Counted from the stretch's first letter, positions 10,907-21,234 are shown. The stretch: 32,025 nucleotides of DNA from Legionellaceae bacterium (GCA_030157565.1 JAOAUO010000154.1:1-32025), one strand, 5' to 3'. Notes: generated by a model not told the origin, from the sequence alone. Translations and numbers: made by a program.

Positions 10907-11675
10907 ACATGTTTTAGCGCATGGCATTGAAAAAAATGATAGAACGGGCACCGGTGTGCTCTCAACCTTTGCATATCAAATGCGCTTTAATTTGGCCGAA
11001 GCCTTTCCGCTCGTGACCACGAAAAAATTACACATGCGCAGCATTATCCATGAGTTATTGTGGTTTCTTCAAGGCGATACCAATATTGCATATTTGCGTG
11101 CGCATGGGGTCTCCATTTGGGACGAATGGGCGAATGAAAACGGCGATTTAGGTCCTATTTATGGCAAGCAATGGCGGAGTTGGCCTACGGCGGATGGGCG
11201 CACGGTTGATCAGCTGTCGGATATCATCCGCCAAATTAAAACCAATCCTGATTCCCGTCGGTTATTGGTGAGCGCATGGAATGTGGGGGAGCTCGATCAC
11301 ATGGCGCTGCCGCCATGCCATGCCTTGTTCCAATTTTACGTTGCAAACAATCGCCTGTCGTGCCAATTGTACCAACGCTCTGCAGATGTTTTTTTAGGCG
11401 TGCCGTTTAATATTGCATCCTATGCGTTGCTAACGCACCTGGTGGCACAACAATGTGGTTTAAGCGTGGGAGAGTTTATTTGGACGGGTGGGGATTGCCA
11501 TTTGTACATGAACCATTTGGAGCAAGCGCGCACACAACTGCAGCGCGCGCCCTTGCCGCAACCTCAATTGATCATCAAACAGAAACCGGCTTCTTTATTT
11601 GATTATCAGTTTGATGATTTTGAATTCACGCCGTATGACTCGCATCCGGCCATTAAAGCCCCTATTGCGATATAA
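10881..11675 (+). CDS. thyA: Thymidylate synthase
   Basis: [30 protein letters not shown]..., [12 protein letters not shown] catalytic Cys motif; listed ORF start 10851 is an in-frame extension into lgt. Confidence 0.97.
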   Translation: MRTYLQLIEHVLAHGIEKNDRTGTGVLSTFAYQMRFNLAEAFPLVTTKKLHMRSIIHELLWFLQGDTNIAYLRAHGVSIWDEWANENGDLGPIYGKQWRSWPTADGRTVDQLSDIIRQIKTNPDSRRLLVSAWNVGELDHMALPPCHALFQFYVANNRLSCQLYQRSADVFLGVPFNIASYALLTHLVAQQCGLSVGEFIWTGGDCHLYMNHLEQARTQLQRAPLPQPQLIIKQKPASLFDYQFDDFEFTPYDSHPAIKAPIAI

Positions 11676-11680
11676 GCCTC

Positions 11681-12169
11681 ATGCATGACGCCCATGATTT
11701 AATCAGGCTCTTCAATCAATGTTTTGAATCAACGTACAATACGCAATTGATTCGTGGCGATGACGAGCCCATTTATTTGCCTGCAGATGACCAGGTTTCG
11801 TATCATCGCGTTGTGTTTGCACATGGTTTTTTTAGCAGTGCGCTGCACGAATGCGCCCATTGGCTCATTGCTGGAGAAGCGCGTCGTGAACAGATTGATT
11901 ATGGTTATTGGTACGCGCCGGATGGACGAACGGCCGCACAGCAGGCCGCGTTTTACCGCGTTGAAATCAAGCCGCAAGCCATGGAGTGGTTGTTATCAGA
12001 AGCCGCGGGTTATCGCTTTCAATTCAGTCTGGATAATTTAAATGGAGAGTCTACGGATTCAACGTTGTTTCAATCTGCGGTGCAACAACAAGTGATGCAA
12101 TACCATGCACAAGGGCTTTCGCATCGAGCGCAGCAATTTTACACGGCACTGCGTGATTTTTATCGTTAA
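11681..12169 (+). CDS. epmC: Elongation factor P hydroxylase (EpmC/YfcM family)
   Basis: LIRGDDEPIYLPADDQVSYHRVVFAHGFFSSALHECAHWLIAGEARREQIDYGYWYAPDGR closely resembles E. coli YfcM. Confidence 0.9.
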   Translation: MHDAHDLIRLFNQCFESTYNTQLIRGDDEPIYLPADDQVSYHRVVFAHGFFSSALHECAHWLIAGEARREQIDYGYWYAPDGRTAAQQAAFYRVEIKPQAMEWLLSEAAGYRFQFSLDNLNGESTDSTLFQSAVQQQVMQYHAQGLSHRAQQFYTALRDFYR

Positions 12170-12274
12170 CGGCGAAGGCCCATACGCTTCGTCCTGCACC
12201 GGATTGCGGGCTATTTACCTTCTCATGAAAGTTTGTTAAATTGACCACGTCGTGAAGCACATAAAAGGGATGTA

Positions 12275-13339
12275 ATGAAGTGTAACGTATGGATTTGTCT
12301 TCTGGCCTTGGGGTTGTCCTCTTGCGCAAATATTGGACCAAGGGTTCTTCCTCCGGACAGGCTGAGCTACAATAGGTCCCTTGAGAACAGTGATGAACAG
12401 CAATCTTTGCTGAATATTGTGCGTTTACGATACACCGATCCGCCTTATTTTTTGGCGGTTAATAATGTGGTGTCACAATTTAACTACGGCAATGACTTTA
12501 GCGTCAATGTGTCCAATTCCACACCCCCTCCTTCACTGCTGGGTTCAGGCAATGCATCCTTTAATTATAGTGAGGCTCCGACCATCACTTATACGCCTTT
12601 ACAAGGCTCGGATTATGTGACCAAACTATTAACGCCGATTGATTTGTCGGTTATCTTTCTGTTGATACGCTCAGGATGGAGCGTGAACCATATCATGCGT
12701 ATTCTTGTTCAACAGGTCGGAACGATTGAGAATGCCGTGTTGGCCGACAGGGCCATCTCTAGTCGCGCGCCCATTTATAAAGAATTTTTAGAGATGGGTT
12801 TACTGTTTAAGCGTTTGGAGCGTCATCATCATATCACGATTGCAGCGGATACCGTTGATGGGAAATTTGCTATTAAAGTGCACATTAAACACTACGCGTT
12901 ACTCACGGCTAAAGAGCGGGCGTTGTTTTTAAAACTGGGCGTGACCGCCGATTCGCCTATGTTTTGGTTTGTCAGCCAGCCGGCCAAACAAAAAAAACAT
13001 GTGTTTGTTCGAACACGAACCGTGCTGGGTTTGCTGAATTATCTATCCAAAGGGGTTGATATTCCAAAGTCAGATATTGCTAAAAAACAAGTGCCGATGA
13101 CCATCCTTTCTGATGGTCGACCGTTTGACTGGCATCAAGTGACAGTCGGCATGATTCGTATCCGGACCTCTTCGTTTAAACCAACGAATGCATTTGCCGC
13201 AGTAACCTATAGAGGCTCTTGGTTCTATGTGCCTTTTGATGATTTTTATTCGAAAGAAACGTTGAGTTTATTGTGCATGATTATGGGGATTTATCAGGGG
13301 GATATTAAAAGTGTCTTGCCCGTTTTTACTGTGAGTTGA
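12275..13339 (+). CDS. Predicted lipoprotein of unknown function
   Basis: Signal peptide with lipobox (MKCNVWICLLALGLSSCANIG); 354 aa; AGGGAT SD-like sequence upstream. Confidence 0.8.
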   Translation: MKCNVWICLLALGLSSCANIGPRVLPPDRLSYNRSLENSDEQQSLLNIVRLRYTDPPYFLAVNNVVSQFNYGNDFSVNVSNSTPPPSLLGSGNASFNYSEAPTITYTPLQGSDYVTKLLTPIDLSVIFLLIRSGWSVNHIMRILVQQVGTIENAVLADRAISSRAPIYKEFLEMGLLFKRLERHHHITIAADTVDGKFAIKVHIKHYALLTAKERALFLKLGVTADSPMFWFVSQPAKQKKHVFVRTRTVLGLLNYLSKGVDIPKSDIAKKQVPMTILSDGRPFDWHQVTVGMIRIRTSSFKPTNAFAAVTYRGSWFYVPFDDFYSKETLSLLCMIMGIYQGDIKSVLPVFTVS

Positions 13340-13353
13340 TGGCGTTGTTCGGG

Positions 13354-13404
13354 TTATCGGTTGTCACAATGACGAGATCATCACCATATGTGACAACCGG
13401 ATAA
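13354..13404. terminator. Bidirectional hairpin between convergent lipoprotein gene and tatC
   Basis: TTATC-GGTTGTCACA ... TGTGACAACCGGATAA, one bulge; sits between convergent genes. Confidence 0.65.
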
Positions 13405-13446
13405 GCGGGTCGTTTTGTCCAAACGCCAATGAATGCATCGGAGGGG

Positions 13447-14145
13447 CTATTGGATGCGTGCTAAACCGATTCCTGCTTCATAGAGAAGGCATAATGGAAC
13501 GGCCAGCATGATCTGTGATAGCACGTCAGGCGGTGTTAGAATCATGCCGAGAATAAACGCCAAAACGTAAACGTAGGGTCTCCCTTGTTTGAGCGACACG
13601 ATCTCCATGCGTTTGAACCGTACCAGCAGCATGCATAATAACGGCACTTGGAAGCAAAGACCGAACGTCAGTAACATTCGGGTGATGAAATCAATGGCAT
13701 ATCCCATGTCTGGCATGAAACGTACGCCTCTGGGGATCGCCTGCGCAAAAAATGAAAACATGCAGGGCAGAACCCAGTAAAAACAAAATACAAGGCCTAT
13801 GAAAAAGAGCAAGACGCTGGCGAGCATGGCCATGCGCAGATGCTTGCGTTCCCCTCGACACAAACCGGGGGCGGCAAACTGCCAGATGTGAAACAACGCG
13901 AAAGGGGCTGTGCTCAGCAGGGCCATATCTGTGGCCAGCTTGATGGGTGTGAACAACGGGGTTGTGACGTGCGTGATGATCAGTGAATCCTCGGTAGGAA
14001 GCACATCCAACAAGGGCCCTATTAAGCGGTGAAACAAGGTGTCTGAAATAAAAAAACACCCCAAGAAGCATGCCGAAAACACCCCCAAAACAAGCAGCAT
14101 ACGACGACGGCACTCCAGTAAATGAGACAGCATGAGTGAATCCAT
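13447..14145 (-). CDS. tatC: Sec-independent translocase TatC
   Basis: LSHLLECRRRMLLVLGVFS, multiple TM segments, VLAFILGMILTPPDVLSQIMLAVPLCLLYEAGI. Confidence 0.93.
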   Translation of the reverse strand: MDSLMLSHLLECRRRMLLVLGVFSACFLGCFFISDTLFHRLIGPLLDVLPTEDSLIITHVTTPLFTPIKLATDMALLSTAPFALFHIWQFAAPGLCRGERKHLRMAMLASVLLFFIGLVFCFYWVLPCMFSFFAQAIPRGVRFMPDMGYAIDFITRMLLTFGLCFQVPLLCMLLVRFKRMEIVSLKQGRPYVYVLAFILGMILTPPDVLSQIMLAVPLCLLYEAGIGLARIQ

Positions 14146-14294
14146 TTTGAAATATTGTTTATAAATTTAACATATTCTGGAGGGGCAAGCTATACTTTAA
14201 TCAGGCGTTTGAAACGATGCCTGAGACCGAAAGGGTTGAGGTGGCGTGTTGATAGCCGCCTTTGTTAGTCAATCTGCTACAAGGATGAATAGCT

Positions 14295-14540
14295 ATGTCA
14301 GAAAAACTACAGCACACAGCGGAACATACCCGTGAACTCATGAGTCATCGTTATGGCGATGGTTTGCATCATAAACACGATAAAAGTCACTGGCCTTACC
14401 GACAACATTGCCGCTCACACCCCATTCAATTGGCCAGTGGGGTTGACCTCCATCTGGAGGTCAATGCCTCAACCGGGGAGTGTCGTAAAAATAAATTACA
14501 AAAACTTCGTAAACGATTTGATAAAGGTCGCTTCCACTGA
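14295..14540 (+). CDS. Small His/Lys/Arg-rich hypothetical protein
   Basis: 81 aa, AAGGAT upstream of ATG, TATACT -10-like box near 14188; no recognised family. Confidence 0.5.
   Translation: MSEKLQHTAEHTRELMSHRYGDGLHHKHDKSHWPYRQHCRSHPIQLASGVDLHLEVNASTGECRKNKLQKLRKRFDKGRFH
14443..14464. repeat. 10-bp perfect inverted repeat TTGACCTCCA-TC-TGGAGGTCAA inside the small ORF
   Basis: Arms 14443-14452 and 14455-14464. Confidence 0.85.
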
Positions 14541-14616
14541 TACGATATATTTATCTGAATCAGGTTAACCACTTCCTGGTTCTCGATCAGGAACGATATG
14601 AGCGGGCCTGTTGGAG

Positions 14617-14660
14617 TTTGGACGAAATGACATGCGTTTTTTTGAATGTGGTTTCGTCCA
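14617..14660. repeat. Hairpin repeat, copy 1 (TTTGGACGAAATGACATGCGT...GTTTCGTCCAAC)
   Basis: First 21 nt identical to 27769-27789; imperfect stem; lies in a convergent gap. Confidence 0.75.
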
Positions 14661-14685
14661 ACATCCAATTGTATTCAGGCCTGCC

Positions 14686-15264
14686 TTATATTGAAGGTTT
14701 GTCGCTCAAATTGTAATATTTAAATAATTTAACCACCCTTGAAACGCTACTGTTTTTTCTCGCAAAAAAAATGACTTTTTCTGCCTGAGCCGGAACAACA
14801 TCTCCCATCAAATAAACAATCTGGCCATGCGTCAATACTTTGAATTGACTGGGATTAATGTCTGAATCGGCTAAAATTTGGCTCCGTATTTTAGCGGTAA
14901 TCCAACTGTCCAATACGGGATTTTCGGGCGTGTGATTAACGGCTAATTGCTTGAAAAATCGCCGTTTTCCAGGCACGCTCTTGACGCGTTCGTAAGCCTC
15001 CTGGCGAAGGGCTTCGGTCGGAACTCGGCCTACAAGCAACACATCGCGATTAAACACGGCTAAATCAATGGAGCAGTCATCGTGTTTGAACACGGTGTCA
15101 TGGTAGAGGGCGCGGCTCGCATTGGCATTGAGTTGAAAATCGTTGAGTTTGATGTAGACATTGTGGCGATCGTAGACCAAATTAGCCCCCGTCCAGACGT
15201 CACTCAGGCAGCCGGGTAATAATAGGCTGCAGGCCAGGAGTGATACTTGAATCAGCGCTCGCAT
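14686..15264 (-). CDS. BON-domain lipoprotein (DolP/YraP-like)
   Basis: MRALIQVSLLACSLLLPGCLS lipobox; two BON-like units (VLLVGRVPTEALRQEAYERVKSV..., IVYLMGDVVPAQAEKVIFFARKNSSVSRVVKLFKYY). Confidence 0.85.
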   Translation of the reverse strand: MRALIQVSLLACSLLLPGCLSDVWTGANLVYDRHNVYIKLNDFQLNANASRALYHDTVFKHDDCSIDLAVFNRDVLLVGRVPTEALRQEAYERVKSVPGKRRFFKQLAVNHTPENPVLDSWITAKIRSQILADSDINPSQFKVLTHGQIVYLMGDVVPAQAEKVIFFARKNSSVSRVVKLFKYYNLSDKPSI

Positions 15265-15265
15265 C

Positions 15266-15829
15266 CTAACGGATATACTGGAAAATTTTTACCACTTTAC
15301 GAACACCCCTGACTTGGCGTGCGACTTGGACTGCTAAATCGGCTTGCTCTGGTGTCACGATTCCCATTAAATAAACCACACTATTTTCTGTGATCACGCG
15401 AATGGATCCCGACTCCAGTCCTTTTTGAGCCAGCATCTGGCTCCGCACTTGGCTGGTTTCCCAGGTGTCTTGGCTTTGTTGTGAGAGTGATAGCGGGTAG
15501 TCAACTGTGATTTCATTGTAAACGCGACGGACGTTCGGCGTGTCTTGCGCTTCTTTTTCAGCGATGGCACGCAAAGAGGCAATCGGTGTTTGACCGGCCA
15601 ACAAGACCACTTCGTTGAAGCTACTGATCACAATGCGTGAATCACGAAAGCGTGCATCAGGGATGATGGCTGAGTGAATGCGATGAAAAATACGCGCGTC
15701 CTTTTCAACCATTGAAAGGGTCCGTTTATCATAGACCACCAAGCTGCTGGCGGCCCCCGCGACAACCGCCACAACGCAACCGCTTAAACTGGCACTCAAC
15801 AGCATAAAAACCAGTGTTTTAATCTTCAT
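15266..15829 (-). CDS. dolP: BON-domain lipoprotein (DolP/YraP-like)
   Basis: Lipobox (LSGCVVAVVAGAASSLVVYDKR), BON repeats VVLLAGQTPIASLRAIAEKEAQ and VVYLMGIVTPEQADLAVQVARQVRGVRKVVKIFQYI. Confidence 0.88.
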   Translation of the reverse strand: MKIKTLVFMLLSASLSGCVVAVVAGAASSLVVYDKRTLSMVEKDARIFHRIHSAIIPDARFRDSRIVISSFNEVVLLAGQTPIASLRAIAEKEAQDTPNVRRVYNEITVDYPLSLSQQSQDTWETSQVRSQMLAQKGLESGSIRVITENSVVYLMGIVTPEQADLAVQVARQVRGVRKVVKIFQYIR

Positions 15830-15831
15830 GT

Positions 15832-16431
15832 TTACCCCAACATTTGGCCAAATAAGGATTGATCAATCAAATCGCAAAAGCAATGTAAAATGAACAAGTG
15901 TGTTTCGCGGATTCGCGCGGCAGTGTCGCCAGGGGCCCTAAGCTCAATGTCTTCGGGGCCTAAGTGATTGGCGAGCATGCCGCCATCCCTTCCTGTGAGC
16001 GCGATGGTGTCAATTCCTTTTTCATTGGCCGCATTCACAGCGGCTAAAATACTATTTGAATTGCCCGTGGTGGACAAGGCCAGCAACACATCGTTTTCCT
16101 GCCCAAGCGCTTGAATTTGCCGGGCAAACACTTGGTCATAATGCCCTTCATTCGCAATGGCGCTGAGGGCTGACAGGTCGTTGGTTAATGCAATGGCGGG
16201 TAATGGGGGGCGTTCTACATCAAAATGATTGAGCATGGCGGCTGAAAAATGCAAACAATTCGCAGCAGACCCACCATTGCCGCATAATAAAATTTTATTG
16301 TCGCTAAGTAGGCAGCTGACCAATCGGTTTGCAGCCGTGGCGATTGCGGTGGACATGGTGTCTGCCATGGCTATTTTTGCTTCAATATTGATGCCAAATA
16401 GGTGCCTGACTCGCTCGTCTAGTAATATCAT
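15832..16431 (-). CDS. diaA: SIS-domain protein, DiaA/GmhA family (DnaA initiator-associating)
   Basis: KILLCGNGGSAANCLHFSAAMLNHF..RPPLPAIALTNDLSALSAIANE; neighbours yraN and dolP as in E. coli. Start at MILLDERV (16431) is 18 bp after the yraN stop. Confidence 0.87.
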   Translation of the reverse strand: MILLDERVRHLFGINIEAKIAMADTMSTAIATAANRLVSCLLSDNKILLCGNGGSAANCLHFSAAMLNHFDVERPPLPAIALTNDLSALSAIANEGHYDQVFARQIQALGQENDVLLALSTTGNSNSILAAVNAANEKGIDTIALTGRDGGMLANHLGPEDIELRAPGDTAARIRETHLFILHCFCDLIDQSLFGQMLG

Positions 16432-16448
16432 GGTTGTCCAAACTCCAA

Positions 16449-16805
16449 TTAAAAATCCATTCCGAATGCATGTTTTATCCATGTGATCTGGGACGGGGCG
16501 CCATCCAGACTCACCACATCAAATCGGCAGGGTAGTTTGTCATGGAGTTTGGTCGTTTGTAAATATAGCAATGCGGTTCGGATCAGTTTTTGTCGTTTAC
16601 TGTGCGTGATACTGGCGATTGCGCCGCCAAAGGCATTTGAAGTGCGTGCACGCACCTCCACAAAGACTAAATCGGTCTTGTCTCGCATGATCAAGTCGAT
16701 TTCGCCCAAGCGACAGCGGTAATTACTGGTCACCCACCTGAGGCCATGGGCGGTCAGATAGTCTTTGGCGCGCTCTTCGGCTGCGAATCCAATGTTTAAT
16801 GACAT
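16449..16805 (-). CDS. yraN: UPF0102 family endonuclease-like protein YraN
   Basis: AEERAKDYLTAHGLRWVTSNYRCRLGEIDLIMRDKTDLVFVEVRAR. Confidence 0.92.
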   Translation of the reverse strand: MSLNIGFAAEERAKDYLTAHGLRWVTSNYRCRLGEIDLIMRDKTDLVFVEVRARTSNAFGGAIASITHSKRQKLIRTALLYLQTTKLHDKLPCRFDVVSLDGAPSQITWIKHAFGMDF

Positions 16806-16814
16806 GGTGCGCCC

Positions 16815-17690
16815 TTATCCAATCAACCGCCCAATCACGTGTTCTAAGTGCAGTTCGCCATCATAGTGGATCATGAGTGTGCCTCGACCATTCGCACCGG
16901 GTTTGATTTTGATTCGGGTGTCCAGCTGGTTGGCGAGCGCTTTTAATTGATCATTCAACAGTGGCGCCATGGTTGCCTTGGGGGCTTCTTCGGGCACGCC
17001 GGCTTTCAGACGCGTGACTAACGCCTCCGTTTCTCGCACGGAAAGCCCCTTGGAGACCACCAGTTGAGCGGCTTGTGTTTGTTGTTCACCGTCCAGCATT
17101 AACAGGCAGCGCGCGTGACCCATGTCTAAATCACCATGCTCCAGTAGGCATTTGACGGCATGATTCAATTGCAACAGCCTGAGGTAGTTGCTGACCGCAG
17201 CACGTGACTTGCATAATATATCAGCAATTTGTTGGTGGGTTAGTGCGCATTCTTCGACCAGTCGTTGCATGGCAATGGCTTGGTCCATGGCATTTAAATC
17301 ATTCCGTTGTAAATTCTCGATCAATGCAATGGCCATGGCTGTGGCATCATCCACATCGCGCACAATGACCGCGATATCGCTTAAACCCGCCATTTTGCAC
17401 GCGCGCCAGCGCCGTTCTCCGGCGATGATTTCATATTGATTGGGCGCGAGCGCCCGCACAATCACCGGTTGTAGGAGGCCGTGCTGTTTGATAGAGTCCG
17501 CCAACTCCAGCAGAGAGTCTTCAGCCATTTCGCGACGGGGTTGATATTTTCCCGGCTGCAGCGCACTGACCGCAAGGGTTGTGTGCGCGACGGCTTCACT
17601 CTCTTCTGCCCTCTCGGTGAGAGGGGTGTTGTTGGTTTGATTTAATAATGCGGACAGGTTTCGGCCTAAGCCACCACGCTTCGCAACCAT
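16815..17690 (-). CDS. parB: Chromosome partitioning protein ParB
   Basis: MVAKRGGLGRNLSALL; LQPGKYQPRREM; YEIIAGERRWRACKMAGL; IALIENLQRNDLNAMDQA. Confidence 0.96.
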   Translation of the reverse strand: MVAKRGGLGRNLSALLNQTNNTPLTERAEESEAVAHTTLAVSALQPGKYQPRREMAEDSLLELADSIKQHGLLQPVIVRALAPNQYEIIAGERRWRACKMAGLSDIAVIVRDVDDATAMAIALIENLQRNDLNAMDQAIAMQRLVEECALTHQQIADILCKSRAAVSNYLRLLQLNHAVKCLLEHGDLDMGHARCLLMLDGEQQTQAAQLVVSKGLSVRETEALVTRLKAGVPEEAPKATMAPLLNDQLKALANQLDTRIKIKPGANGRGTLMIHYDGELHLEHVIGRLIG

Positions 17691-17703
17691 CGTGAATCTC
17701 CTT

Positions 17704-18480
17704 TTAAATCGCTTCTGCAATGGGTTGTTTGGCCAGAATTTCAGCGGCTAAAATCATATAAGCCGATGCGCCAGACGATGATTTGTCGTATTGCAACGCA
17801 GACATGCTGTGGCTGGGAGCCTCTGCCAAGCGCACATTGCGGGGGATAACCGTGCGATAGACTTTGTTGTTAAAATGACTGAGTAGTTGTTTGGATACAT
17901 CCGAACACAGCCGATTGCGCGCATCATACATGGTTCTTAATACGCCTTCTATTTGGATATGCGGATTCACGGAGGCACGAACCTGTTCAATGGTGGACAA
18001 CAATGCCGCCAGCCCCTCGAGTGCAAAATACTCACATTGCATGGGGATTAAAATGGAGTCTGCGGCCACCAGCGCGTTCAGTGTCAGTGTATTGAGTGCG
18101 GGAGGGCAATCAATCAATATAAAATCATACGCATTTTTTAATGGTTTCAATGCATTCGATAAATACGTTTCACGCGCGATGCAGGTCATCAAGCTGACTT
18201 CGGCGACCGTCAAGTCGCCATTGGCTGGAATCAGGTCGAAGCCGCAGGGCGTGCGGACGCAGGCCTGCGCGGCCAAGCAATCGCGAAGCAATACATCGTT
18301 GCAGCTGTGTTTGAGCGTGCTTTTGTCAATGCCTGACCCCATGGTGGCATTGCCTTGTGGATCTAAATCAATCAGCAGTACTTTTTGATGATGAACCGCC
18401 AGTGAGGTGGCTAGATTGATTGCTGTAGTGGTTTTGCCAACGCCGCCTTTTTGATTGGCGATGGCTATGGTTTTTGCCAT
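17704..18480 (-). CDS. parA: Chromosome partitioning ATPase ParA
   Basis: [46 protein letters not shown]. Confidence 0.97.
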   Translation of the reverse strand: MAKTIAIANQKGGVGKTTTAINLATSLAVHHQKVLLIDLDPQGNATMGSGIDKSTLKHSCNDVLLRDCLAAQACVRTPCGFDLIPANGDLTVAEVSLMTCIARETYLSNALKPLKNAYDFILIDCPPALNTLTLNALVAADSILIPMQCEYFALEGLAALLSTIEQVRASVNPHIQIEGVLRTMYDARNRLCSDVSKQLLSHFNNKVYRTVIPRNVRLAEAPSHSMSALQYDKSSSGASAYMILAAEILAKQPIAEAI

Positions 18481-19103
18481 GGTGATTCCTTGTTTTCGAC
18501 GATAACGCAACAACGCTCGCCGTCGATGCCAGCGACAGTATAAGATTCGATTCGATACGCTCGATGGATGCAGCCCAGTTCAGCTTCTGGATGACGCCCT
18601 TTCATCGCCAACCAAATGCCATCCGGAGCAATTAAATGCGCTGTACAGTCGAGCATTTGTTGCAGGTCGCTGAATGCTCGACTGGTGACTGTATCAAAAC
18701 GGGATGTTGGGTGGTAGCTTTCTACACGTGTTTGGATCATGTCAATATTATCCAACTTTAGCGCGCGTTTGACTTCCTGTAAAAACCGGATTTTTTTGCC
18801 ATTGCTATCCAGTAACACCACGTGCAACGATGGATTGGCCAATGCCAGTGGTATGCCGGGAAGGCCGGCCCCCGTGCCGACATCCAATATCCGCTCTCCA
18901 TGTACCCAGGGCAAAATGGCCAGGCTGTCGAGTAGATGCAGCGTGACCATGCGATTGAGATCCCGAATAGCGGTTAAATTATACGCTTGATTCCATTTGT
19001 GCAAGAGGGCTAAGTACTGGAGTAATTTATCCGGTGCAAAATCAAGCCCTAGCTGTTGCATGCCCAATAATAGTGCCTGTTCGATTGGATTGGAATGACT
19101 CAT
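18465..19103 (-). CDS. rsmG: 16S rRNA (guanine527-N7)-methyltransferase RsmG
   Basis: [49 protein letters not shown]; overlaps mnmG by ATGA. Confidence 0.95.
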   Translation of the reverse strand: MSHSNPIEQALLLGMQQLGLDFAPDKLLQYLALLHKWNQAYNLTAIRDLNRMVTLHLLDSLAILPWVHGERILDVGTGAGLPGIPLALANPSLHVVLLDSNGKKIRFLQEVKRALKLDNIDMIQTRVESYHPTSRFDTVTSRAFSDLQQMLDCTAHLIAPDGIWLAMKGRHPEAELGCIHRAYRIESYTVAGIDGERCCVIVENKESPWQKP

Positions 19104-20974
19104 GCCAATAATCGCAATTTTTTTAAATGAACCAGTAACAAAGATAGGGCGGCGGGTGTCACGCCGGATATCCGTCCTGCGTGAGCCAGAGATGTGGGCT
19201 TTACGAGGGTTAGTTTTTGGATGACTTCTGTGGACAAGCCCGACACGTTTGCATAATCCAATCCATCTGGAAGGGCTGTGTTTTCGTGTTTTTGTAAGCG
19301 TGCAATATCCAATTGTTGGCGTTCAATGTAACCGGCATATTTGCTGATGATTTCCACTTGTTCAGCGACGGCGTCCGGCAGGGGTGGCAATGCTAAATCA
19401 TCCACCGCTTGTAAATGCGCATAGCGCATTTCAGGCCGTTTCAATACGTCTGTGGCTCGGCAATCGTGTTGCAAGGGCGTTTCTAAAACAGACTCCAAGG
19501 CCTGATTGTGGCCGACTCGAACCCAGGTATTTTGAAGTTGTGTGCGGGCACGGTCTAATGCATCGCGTTTTTCACAAAAGGCATGCCAACGGGCATCGCC
19601 GACCAAGCCTAATTCGCGGCCTTTTTCTGTTAAGCGCAAATCGGCATTGTCTTCGCGTAAAATCAATCGGTATTCGGCACGGGACGTAAACATGCGATAC
19701 GGTTCTTGTGTGCCACAGGTGATTAAATCATCAATCAACACACCGATGTACGCTTCATCACGACGCGGGCTCCAGAGCGGTTTGTCTTGAGCGAATCGCG
19801 CGGCATTCATGCCGGCAATTAACCCTTGAGCGGCGGCCTCTTCATACCCGGTGGTGCCATTGATTTGGCCGGCAAAAAATAGATTGCTGAAGGCTTTGGT
19901 TTGCAAATAGGGCGTGAGGCCGCGTGGGTCGAAATAATCGTATTCAATGGCATAGCCTGGGCGCGTCATATGCGCTTGCTCAAAGCCTTTTAGCGTGCGC
20001 ACGAACTGCACTTGCACATCAAAAGGCAGGCTGGTGGAGATGCCATTGGGGTAGATTTCATGGGTGGTCAAGCCTTCGGGTTCGACAAAAATTTGATGCG
20101 ATAATTTATCGGCAAAACGAACCACTTTATCCTCAATCGATGGGCAATACCGGGGTCCAATGCCCTCAATAATGCCGGCATACATTGGTGACTGATGCAG
20201 ATTTTCTCGAATGATCGCATGCGTTCGTTCGGTGGTGTGTGTGATGTAACACGGCAATTGCTGAGGGTGTTGGTGGACATGGCCTAAATAAGAGAAGACA
20301 GGCAATGGCGTATCACCCGGTTGCACGGTCATTTGGCTGTAATCCAAGGAGCGGCCATCAATTCGAGGCGGCGTGCCTGTTTTGAGGCGCCCCACCGGTA
20401 AGTTGAGTTCGCGTAAACGGGCCGCTAGTGCTACGGCCGGCGGATCGCCCGCTCGCCCACCGGCATATTGACTCATGCCCACATGAATCTTGCCACCCAG
20501 AAACGTGCCCACGGTTAAGACCACCACGCGCGCGCGCAAGGTCAATCCCATTTGCGTGATGACGCCTGCAACGCGGTCGCCATCCATGAGCACATCATCC
20601 ACGGCTTGCTGAAACAAGGTCAAATTGACTTGCGACTGCAACAGCTGGCGGATGGCTCGACGGTACAGTTCGCGATCGGCCTGCGCGCGGGTTGCGCGAA
20701 CGGCCGGGCCTTTCGATGCATTGAGGATGCGAAATTGAATGCCCGCGAGATCAGCCGCATGCGCCATCGCGCCATCCAAGGCATCTATTTCTTTCACAAG
20801 ATGGCCCTTGCCAATGCCACCAATGGCGGGATTGCAGGACATTTGTCCTAATAAATCTAAATTGTGCGTTAAAAGAAGCGTTTGTGCGCCCATCCGGGCC
20901 GCAGCAAGCGCTGCTTCCGTGCCGGCATGCCCTCCACCGACCACAATCACATCATAGTGTTTTTCGAGATTCAT
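19100..20974 (-). CDS. mnmG: tRNA uridine 5-carboxymethylaminomethyl modification enzyme MnmG
   Basis: [62 protein letters not shown]. Confidence 0.97.
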   Translation of the reverse strand: MNLEKHYDVIVVGGGHAGTEAALAAARMGAQTLLLTHNLDLLGQMSCNPAIGGIGKGHLVKEIDALDGAMAHAADLAGIQFRILNASKGPAVRATRAQADRELYRRAIRQLLQSQVNLTLFQQAVDDVLMDGDRVAGVITQMGLTLRARVVVLTVGTFLGGKIHVGMSQYAGGRAGDPPAVALAARLRELNLPVGRLKTGTPPRIDGRSLDYSQMTVQPGDTPLPVFSYLGHVHQHPQQLPCYITHTTERTHAIIRENLHQSPMYAGIIEGIGPRYCPSIEDKVVRFADKLSHQIFVEPEGLTTHEIYPNGISTSLPFDVQVQFVRTLKGFEQAHMTRPGYAIEYDYFDPRGLTPYLQTKAFSNLFFAGQINGTTGYEEAAAQGLIAGMNAARFAQDKPLWSPRRDEAYIGVLIDDLITCGTQEPYRMFTSRAEYRLILREDNADLRLTEKGRELGLVGDARWHAFCEKRDALDRARTQLQNTWVRVGHNQALESVLETPLQHDCRATDVLKRPEMRYAHLQAVDDLALPPLPDAVAEQVEIISKYAGYIERQQLDIARLQKHENTALPDGLDYANVSGLSTEVIQKLTLVKPTSLAHAGRISGVTPAALSLLLVHLKKLRLLA

Positions 20975-21043
20975 ACAAGACGCTTATAAAGACTTAAAAA
21001 AGTGCAATTATACCGTTTTTTATCAAGTACCACAATCGTGGAG

Positions 21044-21089
21044 TTTGAAGCGGATGACATGCAAAAACACGCCTGTCATCCGCTTCAAA
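21044..21089. terminator. 16-bp perfect hairpin TTTGAAGCGGATGACA / TGTCATCCGCTTCAAA, 14-nt loop
   Basis: Arms 21044-21059 and 21074-21089; between mnmG (start) and the upstream minus-strand ORF; likely transcription barrier. Confidence 0.7.
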
Positions 21090-21096
21090 TACAAGA

Positions 21097-21234
21097 AGGC
21101 CTTGGGCGCCGTTCCGTCCCATGTCTTCCTCGCGTAGGTGAGGATCCATCTTTGGACTCACCTAATAGCGAGCGTCTGAATGGATTCCCGCTTACGCGGG
21201 AACGACAGGGTGGTCGGAACGGTACTCAAGGCCT
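21097..21234. repeat. Nested palindromic intergenic element with about 23-bp terminal inverted repeats
   Basis: AGGCCTTGGGCGCCGTTCCGTCC (21097-21119) against reverse complement of 21212-21234, 19/23 matching; internal TAGGTGAG..CTCACCTA and TTCCCGC-TTAC-GCGGGAA. Confidence 0.75.

Noticed and set aside
14353-14568. 71-aa ORF overlapping the 81-aa ORF
   Set aside because: Alternative frame without SD; the 14295 ORF has a better start context.
16437-16465. TTGTCCAAACTCCAATTAA near yraN/diaA resembling the hairpin-family tail
   Set aside because: No accompanying left arm or stem; overlaps yraN coding end and the diaA SD, so kept only as a weak resemblance.
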